Shown here: in pieces, positions 1-5,877 of the stretch
Layout of the letters: every line of letters begins with the position of its first letter
Position numbering within the stretch: position 1 is the first letter of the stretch
Origin: Clostridia bacterium
GTDB lineage: Bacteria > Bacillota > Clostridia > DUPQ01
Assembly (NCBI GenBank): GCA_030592085.1
Contig: JAUUZV010000125.1
Coordinates: 1 to 7,300, forward strand
Direction: 5' to 3'
DNA length: 7,300 bases
Notes under the pieces: model-generated
Told to the model about the DNA's origin: nothing
The model's input: the letters and a program-made list of their open reading frames with translations, nothing else
Database searches by the model: none
Translations under genes and position numbers: made by a program

Positions 1-1066
1 ATGATAAAATCTTAAGATTATTTAATACACTTTTCATCATGATTTTTCTAATAAGTCTATTATACATTGCAGGAATTTTTATATTCTTCATATAAATATT
101 TAATACTAACTTTTTTATGGATTTTTTATAAGTTTTATTAAAAGGTATTCCTTTATTAATTGCTTTTGCAAGTTTATAACCACTGCTTAGAGCATAACTA
201 ATTCCTTCTGCTGAAGAAGGACTAATAAGTGAGGCAGCTTCTCCAACTAAAGCAACTTGCTCACTTACTAAAGCAATTTGATTAATTTTTCTTGTTCTAT
301 TTATGAAGGCACCCTCTGTTTTCACTTCATCGCCAATATCATAGCCAAGTTTAGTAAGTTTATTTATTAATAAATCAAATTTTACATTAGGATTATCTCT
401 GTTTTTAAAAGCACTGCCAATAATTAAATATTTGTCTTTTTTAATAGCCCATGAATAAAAATCTGTTATCTCGCTATCAAATATTGATAAAAAGTATGGC
501 ATATCATTTTTAGTCTTATACCATTTTTGAATTGAAACATATTTATCTGATATAGGGCTATTAAAAGATTGTTTCCTAACTTTAGAAATAGCACCGTCTG
601 CTCCAATTAAAATCTTACAGTAAATATTTTGACTTTTTTGATTTGATATAAAGTTTACTTTATATAATTCTCCTTCTTTTTCATAATCCTTATATACACT
701 ATTATATGAAATTTCAACTTCATCTGGAATTAATGATAAGAGCCATCTATCAAATTTAGCTCTATTAACATTAATGTAATATCGTTGATAGAACCTTGTT
801 ATATTATTATCAAAATCATGTGTTTTTACAGCAAATATTTGTGGATCTTCTAATACAGATTTTGGTACACCTAAATTTAGTTTTGCTAACATTTTTTGTG
901 CATCAGGTGCTAATAATCCACCACAACACTTTTCATATTGACCACTAATTTTTTTATTTTTCTTATCAATGATTATTACCTTATACTTTTTATCAAGATA
1001 TCTAGCCACAGTACTTCCTGCAGGTCCACCTCCAATAATACAGATGTCATAAGTTTTATTGTTCAC
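1..1066 (-). CDS. FAD-dependent oxidoreductase, geranylgeranyl-reductase-like (3' end cut by window edge)
   Basis: This is a flavoprotein of the group that includes geranylgeranyl reductases and related FAD-dependent oxidoreductases. 355 codons are visible and no stop is reached, so the C-terminus is missing. Seen: a dinucleotide-binding loop GGGPAG at residues 12-17 after a hydrophobic strand; a KCCGGLLAPDAQ motif at about 46-57, typical of this subgroup; GADG at 155-158; and a second FAD-contact region around VGEAASLISPSSAEG at 274-288. The start is GTG at 1066: GGAG lies 9 nt upstream, and translation from it gives the expected short lead into the first beta strand. An in-frame TTG at 1081 is possible but less well placed. 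The start lies inside the end of the DUF3795 gene (11-bp overlap), so the two are very probably translationally coupled. The substrate is unknown; a role in lipid or isoprenoid reduction is only a family-level guess. Confidence 0.85.
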   Translation of the reverse strand, partial: MNNKTYDICIIGGGPAGSTVARYLDKKYKVIIIDKKNKKISGQYEKCCGGLLAPDAQKMLAKLNLGVPKSVLEDPQIFAVKTHDFDNNITRFYQRYYINVNRAKFDRWLLSLIPDEVEISYNSVYKDYEKEGELYKVNFISNQKSQNIYCKILIGADGAISKVRKQSFNSPISDKYVSIQKWYKTKNDMPYFLSIFDSEITDFYSWAIKKDKYLIIGSAFKNRDNPNVKFDLLINKLTKLGYDIGDEVKTEGAFINRTRKINQIALVSEQVALVGEAASLISPSSAEGISYALSSGYKLAKAINKGIPFNKTYKKSIKKLVLNIYMKNIKIPAMYNRLIRKIMMKSVLNNLKILS

Positions 1067-1490
1067 CTTTATACACTCCAAAATTACTATTTATAGTTTC
1101 ACAATTCATACATACTTCTCTATGTACTGAAAACAGCTGCCCACAAGTTGGACATGTCCATCTCTTATTTTCTTTTTGCAAAAATTGGTCTATACCATGT
1201 TTTTTAATATAATTTACATTATAAAGCATACTCATCCCATATTTAGTGGTATATCGTTTATCTAATTGTTTCATTCTTTTACAAGGATAGTCATCACAAT
1301 AGCTACAATATGGATGTGAAAGGCTTTGTAGTTTCTCACAATTTTTCACTATACAAACCTGGCATTGATGGGGTTTATTAGCATCATCATTCAAACACCC
1401 ATTACAAGGTTTGTTTTTTCTGGTTTTTGCTATACATAGAGCACAGTTCATTCCACATGGTGCAATATGTTCTATCAATAATCCTTTCAT
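1056..1490 (-). CDS. Cysteine-rich DUF3795 protein with C-terminal zinc ribbon
   Basis: A 144-residue protein with 15 cysteines. The N-terminal part shows the DUF3795 signature: IAPCGMNCALC at residues 9-19, then CxxC at 29-32, CxxC at 43-46, C51, CxxC at 62-65 and C70. A separate C-terminal module, CPTC at 113-116 and CMNC at 127-130, looks like a zinc ribbon. There is no signal peptide or membrane segment, so it is probably cytoplasmic. The function of DUF3795 is not established; metal or Fe-S binding is inferred from cysteine spacing. The chosen start is ATG at 1490, four bases after AGGAGG (1495-1500). A TTG codon directly before it leaves only one base after the ribosome binding site, so it is rejected as the start. 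It is the first gene of a two-gene unit with the downstream flavoprotein, which it overlaps by 11 bp. Confidence 0.85.
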   Translation of the reverse strand: MKGLLIEHIAPCGMNCALCIAKTRKNKPCNGCLNDDANKPHQCQVCIVKNCEKLQSLSHPYCSYCDDYPCKRMKQLDKRYTTKYGMSMLYNVNYIKKHGIDQFLQKENKRWTCPTCGQLFSVHREVCMNCETINSNFGVYKGEQ

Positions 1491-1549
1491 CAATCCTCCT
1501 TATTTGCGATATTTTTTTAAAAGAAAATTCACTGTTATATTTAAGGCCC

Positions 1550-1575
1550 CTTTACTTACATATTATACAGTAAAG
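1550..1575. promoter_or_regulatory. Inverted repeat across the -10 box, possible operator
   Basis: CTTTACT at 1550-1556 and its exact complement AGTAAAG at 1569-1575 form 7-bp arms separated by 12 bp. The -10 hexamer (1562-1567) lies inside the spacer, where a bound dimer would block RNA polymerase. The arms are short and AT-rich, so chance is a real alternative. No regulator gene is visible in this window and I do not recognise the site as a known box. Confidence 0.3.
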
Positions 1576-1590
1576 CAGTATTACTAATAA
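1562..1590 (-). promoter_or_regulatory. Candidate sigma-A promoter for the DUF3795/flavoprotein pair
   Basis: A perfect TATAAT (-10) lies at 1562-1567 on the minus strand. A weak -35, TTATTA (3 of 6 matches), lies 17 bp upstream at 1585-1590. The predicted transcript starts near 1555 and has a leader of about 65 nt ending in AGGAGG. The poor -35 would fit a regulated promoter. No terminator hairpin was found between the upstream sanA-like gene and this promoter, so readthrough from upstream is possible. Confidence 0.5.
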
Positions 1591-1604
1591 AGTATCATTT
1601 TCTA

Positions 1605-2300
1605 TTAATAATCATAAGTAATATCACTAGAACCTGTAATTGGAATTTTTTCTCCTAAAAAAGTTGGATTTGGTTTAAGAATATGTACATAAACATAATC
1701 TTTAACGCGAGCTAAATATTCTCGTATTTGTAGTTTAATCATTTCACTTCTAGGATATGTTCTTATATCTGCTTTTACACCATAAACATTAATTCCCATT
1801 TTCCTAGCAATATATACAGAGCGAGTTAGGTGAAATTCTTGAGTGACAATAATTGCACTTTGTACTTGATATATTTCACTAGCACGAAACATTGATTCAT
1901 AAGTAGAAAATCCTGCATGGTCTAAGAAAACAAATGATTTATCTATCCCTATATTTAAAACATACTGTTTCATTCCATTTACTTCATCATAATCTTTTCG
2001 TCCATGATCACCTGTTAATAATAGAGTATCTACATACTTATTTTCAAAAAGAGAAATGCCTACATCTAATCTATCTTGTAACATGGGACATGGTTGGCCA
2101 TTTTCATAAACAGCCGCACCTAAGATAATAGTAGTTTGAAAATTATCATTAATTTTTTCTTGTTCAATAATATATTGTTTTGAAAAGGATAACATACTAA
2201 CATTAGCAAATACTGTAAAAGAAATGAGTAATAAAAATATTATTATAAATATAGAAAAAAGCCGGTTTAACCGACTTTTCAAATTATATTTTTGTTCCAT
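1605..2300 (-). CDS. SanA/YdcF-like (DUF218) membrane protein
   Basis: A 231-residue protein of the ElyC/SanA/YdcF (DUF218) family; E. coli members are linked to envelope barrier function and vancomycin exclusion at high temperature. Seen: a basic N-terminus (residues 4-13), one hydrophobic segment at about 14-33, then the DUF218 fold with LGAAVYENG at 60-68, LLLTGD at 93-98, DHAGFSTYES at 127-136, TQEFHLTRS at 153-161 and a C-terminal REYLARVKDYV at 193-203. These match the SanA order well. The orientation predicts a membrane anchor with the domain outside. The ATG at 2300 lies inside the preceding dehydrogenase gene (17-bp overlap) and has only a weak ribosome binding site, suggesting coupling to the upstream gene. 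No later start keeps the membrane segment. Codons 8-16 coincide with an intrinsic terminator. The enzymatic activity of the family is not established. Confidence 0.82.
   Translation of the reverse strand: MEQKYNLKSRLNRLFSIFIIIFLLLISFTVFANVSMLSFSKQYIIEQEKINDNFQTTIILGAAVYENGQPCPMLQDRLDVGISLFENKYVDTLLLTGDHGRKDYDEVNGMKQYVLNIGIDKSFVFLDHAGFSTYESMFRASEIYQVQSAIIVTQEFHLTRSVYIARKMGINVYGVKADIRTYPRSEMIKLQIREYLARVKDYVYVHILKPNPTFLGEKIPITGSSDITYDY
2255..2279 (-). terminator. Intrinsic terminator after the sorE-like gene, inside the sanA-like coding region
   Basis: On the minus strand AAGTCGGT pairs with ACCGGCTT (2277-2270 with 2266-2259) around a 3-nt loop, flanked by further A-U pairs and ending in a run of six T (2260-2255). 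One pair is G-U in minus-strand RNA but C-A on the other strand, so the hairpin is asymmetric and fits minus transcription. It begins about 5 nt after the dehydrogenase stop codon. It overlaps codons 8-16 of the next gene, encoding KSRLNRLFS. Confidence 0.75.
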
Positions 2301-3534
2301 GCTCTAACAAGTACTCTTCAGCTTCTTTACTCCAAAGTCCATTATGTTGATCACAAATATCTGCAAGTTCTTTATATCCTAATTGTCTGAAATCTGAAAT
2401 AGCAGCCAATGACATTTTTATTCCTGTATAGATTAGTTTTTTCCCACCAGGTATATTTGGTAAATTTAAAGTAGTTTCTGCAGCTGAATCTAACCCTCCA
2501 ATATGAGTTACCATGGTAGCTGGGTTTAATTTATCAACTGCAACCATATCTAAGCACTCTTTCATATCATCTGTATTTCCACCTGATGTTCCAACAATAT
2601 GGTGAGCTGCATAATGCACATCATAAAAATTAAACATAGCAGAAAATTGTTTATCAGTTGGTCCTGCAAAGAAATTTAGACAACCATCTTGTCCTAATAT
2701 TTTATCTCCCTGTTCTACTACAGGTTTAACAGGAACAAATACAAATACGTCGTCATAACCTAACCCGTCAGTTAAATCTAATAAGGTTTTTACAGGGTCT
2801 TTAACATTACCTGTATTTACATAAATTAATTCAACACCTTTTTCACTTGCCCATTCTTTGGATAATAATTGTTCGGCTCTATCTAATCTATCTTGATTAA
2901 TATCAGTTACAACTAATTTACTAGGTTTAATTGGTTGATTAACAGCATAGTCGATGGCACCTAATCCCATTGGTCCAACACCTGCTAAAATGGCCATATT
3001 CCCGCCTTCTTTAATTTCCATTGTATGTTTATAACTACCCATAGTTGTATGATACATTGCATGAAATGCTCCAATAATACAAGAAACCGGTTCAGCTAAT
3101 GAACCTTGAAAATATGAATCCCCTTTATAAATTAATAAGCAGTCCATTTCTAATACTTCTTTTGGAATAATAATATACTGTGCAGTTCCACCTGTATATG
3201 CAAATGAATAACCAGGTGCAGCATAAGGATTACTTGGATAATTTAGATTTGTCTGCATAGTAAACTTATCTCCAGTATGGAATTTTTCTTTATAATCGTT
3301 ACCAATCTCTATTAATTCGCCACACATTTCATGACCAATGATAATTGGATTTGTTGCCACATCATCAGGAACTCTTTTATGGTTTGGTCCTAGGGATGCC
3401 GCTTTATATGATGACATACAAATTGAATCAGTCACTACTTTAGCCAAAATTTCATTATCCTTAATAGCTGGTAATTCAAATTCTTCTAATCGTAAATCTT
3501 TTACTCCATACATTCTTAATGCTTTTGTTTTCAT
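2284..3534 (-). CDS. sorE: Zinc-dependent dehydrogenase, L-sorbose-1-phosphate reductase type
   Basis: A 416-residue medium-chain dehydrogenase, close in length and motif order to SorE, which reduces L-sorbose 1-phosphate to glucitol 6-phosphate with NAD(P)H. Seen: TDSICMSS with the probable zinc ligand Cys39; IIIGHE with His68-Glu69; GSLAEPV with Glu149; the cofactor loop GVGPMG at 185-190; NFFAGP and GTSGGNTDDM further on; and a C-terminal HNGLWSKEAEEYL, all as I recall from SorE. The four-cysteine structural zinc lobe is absent. The start is ATG at 3534: AAGGAG lies 6 nt upstream, while an in-frame TTG at 3555 falls at the predicted transcription start and is rejected. It has its own near-consensus promoter and a terminator just after the stop. 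No sugar transporter, kinase or regulator is visible beside it, so the true substrate may differ from sorbose 1-phosphate. Confidence 0.85.
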   Translation of the reverse strand: MKTKALRMYGVKDLRLEEFELPAIKDNEILAKVVTDSICMSSYKAASLGPNHKRVPDDVATNPIIIGHEMCGELIEIGNDYKEKFHTGDKFTMQTNLNYPSNPYAAPGYSFAYTGGTAQYIIIPKEVLEMDCLLIYKGDSYFQGSLAEPVSCIIGAFHAMYHTTMGSYKHTMEIKEGGNMAILAGVGPMGLGAIDYAVNQPIKPSKLVVTDINQDRLDRAEQLLSKEWASEKGVELIYVNTGNVKDPVKTLLDLTDGLGYDDVFVFVPVKPVVEQGDKILGQDGCLNFFAGPTDKQFSAMFNFYDVHYAAHHIVGTSGGNTDDMKECLDMVAVDKLNPATMVTHIGGLDSAAETTLNLPNIPGGKKLIYTGIKMSLAAISDFRQLGYKELADICDQHNGLWSKEAEEYLLEHGTKI

Positions 3535-3559
3535 TTCACTCTCCTTAATTTTCAAGTTT

Positions 3560-3587
3560 ATTATATAGCACCTAATTTATTAGTCAA
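3560..3587 (-). promoter_or_regulatory. Sigma-A promoter of the sorE-like gene
   Basis: TTGACT (5 of 6 matches, 3582-3587) and a perfect TATAAT (3560-3565) are separated by 16 bp on the minus strand, giving a start near 3553 and a leader of about 20 nt. The -35 overlaps the end of the upstream glycosidase gene. AT-rich arms CTAATT (3572-3577) and AATTAG (3592-3597) flank the -35 and could be an operator, but they are short enough to be chance. Confidence 0.7.
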
Positions 3588-4788
3588 CTATAATTAGAAA
3601 TCCTCCTGCTAGTGGTCTCTCTTCTTGGTTATATGACAAACTATTAACAATTTGCTTGTTAACAATCATTTCAGCTGAAGCTCCCCCATCTAACATCGCA
3701 ACATTTAAAAGTCCATAATCAATACACAAATCTGCTAGTTCTTTACCAGTTACTCCTGATGAGTATTCACCTTGTCGTCCATCTACAACAATAAATACTA
3801 ATTTCCCACTATCATCAATTCCAACACAAGTTCTAGGATCATATTGATTTAATGTACCGATCCATGGATCATAGTCAGGTGCTACGTTTATTCCATCTTT
3901 TACTATCATTAATGAACATTCATATGCATTTATTGTGAAATCAAAATTAGGTTCAATATTAAGTGTTAACTGATCATATTGATTAAGCATTGTATATGCT
4001 GGTAAATTTCTAAAACACAAAATTACCCCTTCTTCTGGAATATCATATGGCCCATCTGTTTTAATAATTGACATTATTGTATTATCAAGTAAGTGAATTA
4101 CTGTGTGAGGAAAATCAAGACGATCAGTTTTCCCATAGTATTGATTATATAGTGCAGATTGAATTGCTCCCTCTATTGGAGCATTTATTGTATCAATTGT
4201 TAATATTTCACTGCTATTTGTTTTTACATATATAACAGTATTTATAGTTTCAAAATATGCATGATCTTTAGTAATAATCAGACTGTTAAATCTACCTGTC
4301 CCGGCAGATAATAATGAACCATTATTAACAACCAACCCTGAAGGTCTACCATACATATAGAAAAATCCAGATGTAATACCAGCATATGCATCATTTTTAA
4401 AAACCATTTCACTTAGTGTTTCAAATCCATAAATTCTGTCAAAAGATAAATATGGAACTACTTTAATATTATTAATAGATAAATCAATTGTTAATATGTG
4501 AATATTATTATTTCGCCCATTAATTAGAATTTCTTCGTTTAAATAGGTAATTCCCTCTACTTGGTCATTAGGTTCTTCAGTAGTTGTTGGTAATGGACTA
4601 TTAGTAAAGGAAGGACTTGTTGAATTTGTTAAGATAGGTATTTCTTCTGATTGGCAAGCAACAAAAGTACTTAATAACAATAATATAAGTATGAAAAAAA
4701 AGCGGGAATTTCTTCCCGCTTGATTATTATTTTCTTCGTCGTTCTTCAAGTTTAACAATTTTTGCTTTAATGATTTTATCAATATCAT
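3580..4788 (-). CDS. Lipoprotein with phosphodiester glycosidase (NAGPA) domain
   Basis: A 402-residue predicted surface lipoprotein. Seen: an unusually long polar N-terminus (1-29), a hydrophobic stretch at 30-44, a lipobox-like FVAC with Cys45, a Ser/Thr/Pro-rich linker at about 55-75, and then a domain of the NAGPA family (phosphodiester glycosidase, related to the mammalian uncovering enzyme). Family motifs include GITSGFFYMYGRPSG at 137-151, YDPRTCVGID at 316-325, VVDGRQGEYSSGVT at 334-347, AMLDGGASAEM at 364-374 and RPLAGGF at 391-397. Bacterial members are thought to act on glycan phosphodiesters; the substrate here is unknown. The start is ATG at 4788, inside mreB (62-bp overlap), with AGGAGAGG 6 nt upstream. 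Later in-frame TTG codons have no clear ribosome binding site. Codons 23-32 coincide with the mreB terminator. Co-location with mreB suggests a wall-related role (inference). Confidence 0.85.
   Translation of the reverse strand: MILIKSLKQKLLNLKNDEENNNQAGRNSRFFFILILLLLSTFVACQSEEIPILTNSTSPSFTNSPLPTTTEEPNDQVEGITYLNEEILINGRNNNIHILTIDLSINNIKVVPYLSFDRIYGFETLSEMVFKNDAYAGITSGFFYMYGRPSGLVVNNGSLLSAGTGRFNSLIITKDHAYFETINTVIYVKTNSSEILTIDTINAPIEGAIQSALYNQYYGKTDRLDFPHTVIHLLDNTIMSIIKTDGPYDIPEEGVILCFRNLPAYTMLNQYDQLTLNIEPNFDFTINAYECSLMIVKDGINVAPDYDPWIGTLNQYDPRTCVGIDDSGKLVFIVVDGRQGEYSSGVTGKELADLCIDYGLLNVAMLDGGASAEMIVNKQIVNSLSYNQEERPLAGGFLIIVD
4694..4721 (-). terminator. Intrinsic terminator after mreB, inside the lipoprotein coding region
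   Basis: A perfect 9-bp stem, AAGCGGGAA with TTCCCGCTT (4721-4713 with 4708-4700), is closed by a GAAA tetraloop on the minus strand and followed by a T run to 4694. The hairpin starts 5 nt after the mreB stop; mreB ends with tandem TAA TAA. It covers codons 23-32 of the downstream lipoprotein gene, encoding QAGRNSR and then three Phe. Confidence 0.85.
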
Positions 4789-5755
4789 TTATGGCCTCTC
4801 CTGTACCAAGTGCTACACATGATATGGCATCATCAGCTACCATAACATCTAATCCGGTTTTTTCAGATAGAAGTTTATCTAATCCATCAATCAAACTTCC
4901 ACCACCTGTTAACACTATTCCTCTATCTCCAATATCAGCTGCTAATTCTGGAGGAGTTTTTTCCAATACATTTCTTATTGCATCTTCAATAGTTAAAATA
5001 GGTTCTTCAAAAGCTTCCATTAGTTCAGTAGAAGTTATTTCTATGGTTCTAGGTAACCCTAATACTAAATTCCGCCCTCTAACTTTCATTGAATTCTCTT
5101 CATCTTTTGGATAAACACAGCCTATTCTCATTTTCATTTCTTCAGCCATTCTCTCACCAATTAGCATACTATGTTTTTTTCTCATAAAACGAATAATTGA
5201 CTCATCTAGTTTATCACCTGCAGTTTTAATTGATTTACTTGTAACAATTCCACCTAATGACATAACAGCAATATCTGTAGTTCCACCACCGATATCAACA
5301 ATCATACTCCCATAAGGTTTTGATATATCTAATCCTGCGCCAATTGCAGCAGCGATTGGTTCTTCAATTATATAAACTTCTTTTGCTCCAATATTATCAG
5401 CAGCATCTTTTACAGCCATTCTCTCAACTTCAGTAATACCACTTGGCACACAAATCATTACTCTTGGCTTGAAAAATATATTACGTTTTCCACAAACTTT
5501 ACTAATAAAGTGTTTAAGCATTTTTTCTGTTGTTTCATAATCAGATATAACACCATCTCTAAGTGGTCTAATTGCTGTAATATTACTAGGTGTTCGCCCT
5601 AACATCATTCTAGCATCTTCACCAACTGCTAAAATTTTTCCTTCTTCATCCAAAGCAACAACAGAAGGTTCATTTAAAACAATTCCTTTACCTTTTATAT
5701 ATAATAGGACAGTTGCAGTCCCTAAATCGATTCCTATATCTAGACCAAAAGCCAT
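4727..5755 (-). CDS. mreB: Rod shape-determining protein MreB (actin-like)
   Basis: A 342-residue bacterial actin, of normal length for MreB/Mbl. It polymerises on ATP at the inner membrane and guides elongation-type wall synthesis. Seen: phosphate-1 loop DLGTATV at 10-16; the family stretch KGIVLNEPSVVA at about 23-34; EEPIAAAIGAGL at 131-142; phosphate-2 loop DIGGGTTDIAV at 154-164; and the adenosine motif TGGGSLIDGL at 283-292. The C-terminus is highly basic (EERRRK). The start is ATG at 5755, with AAGGAG 8 nt upstream. It has its own strong promoter. The usual partners mreC and mreD are not adjacent, so this may be a stand-alone or second mreB; Mbl or MreBH identity cannot be excluded. 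It is followed by the overlapping glycosidase lipoprotein gene and by a terminator placed directly after its tandem stops. Confidence 0.95.
   Translation of the reverse strand: MAFGLDIGIDLGTATVLLYIKGKGIVLNEPSVVALDEEGKILAVGEDARMMLGRTPSNITAIRPLRDGVISDYETTEKMLKHFISKVCGKRNIFFKPRVMICVPSGITEVERMAVKDAADNIGAKEVYIIEEPIAAAIGAGLDISKPYGSMIVDIGGGTTDIAVMSLGGIVTSKSIKTAGDKLDESIIRFMRKKHSMLIGERMAEEMKMRIGCVYPKDEENSMKVRGRNLVLGLPRTIEITSTELMEAFEEPILTIEDAIRNVLEKTPPELAADIGDRGIVLTGGGSLIDGLDKLLSEKTGLDVMVADDAISCVALGTGEAINDIDKIIKAKIVKLEERRRK
4795..4802 (-). promoter_or_regulatory. Ribosome binding site of the lipoprotein gene, inside mreB
   Basis: AGGAGAGG lies 6 nt before ATG 4788 and decides that start. It is within mreB codons for GTGEA, a region conserved in MreB proteins, so part of the match may be dictated by the MreB protein sequence and be fortuitous. 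Confidence 0.55.
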
Positions 5756-5796
5756 TAATGATTCTCCTTAAAGTTAATTATTGTTTATCTTTTTTT

Positions 5797-5825
5797 ATTA
5801 TATCAAATGGAACTTGAATAGTCAG
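5797..5825 (-). promoter_or_regulatory. Sigma-A promoter of mreB with extended -10
   Basis: A perfect TATAAT (5797-5802) is preceded by TGA, an extended -10. The -35, CTGACT (4 of 6 matches, 5820-5825), lies 17 bp upstream. The predicted start is near 5790, giving a leader of about 35 nt with AAGGAG before the ATG. The rest of the 122-bp gap (5826-5877) shows no clear terminator for the upstream larA-like gene, so readthrough into mreB is possible. Confidence 0.75.
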
Positions 5826-5877
5826 TAATTATTTCCGTTTCATAAATAGTAAGATTAAAACAGTGTTCTATTTGTAA

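Noticed and set aside
1491..1493. TTG start one codon before the DUF3795 ATG
   Set aside because: Only one base separates it from AGGAGG, too close for initiation; the ATG at 1490 is better placed.
1491..1604. Search for a terminator or riboswitch in the gap before the DUF3795 gene
   Set aside because: Only short imperfect palindromes such as AAGGGGCCTT were seen; none has a convincing stem with a U-tract or a known aptamer core.
1934..2128. Plus-strand open frame of 64 codons
   Set aside because: It lies wholly opposite the well-supported SanA-like gene, has no recognisable motif, and looks like an antisense shadow.
3535..3555. Upstream TTG start adding seven residues to the sorE-like protein
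   Set aside because: It falls at the predicted transcription start and would place the real AAGGAG inside the coding region; ATG 3534 has the proper spacing.
3338..3568. Plus-strand open frame of 76 codons with a hydrophobic end
   Set aside because: It is antisense to the 5' end of the sorE-like gene and its promoter, and resembles no family.
4770..5114. Plus-strand open frame of 114 codons, rich in Ser and Pro
   Set aside because: It is antisense to conserved mreB codons; its composition is what reverse-complemented mreB codons would give.
5840..5876. AAATAG and CTATTT arms after the larA-like gene, considered as a terminator
   Set aside because: The arms are six AT-rich pairs around an 18-nt loop with no T-tract, too weak to call.
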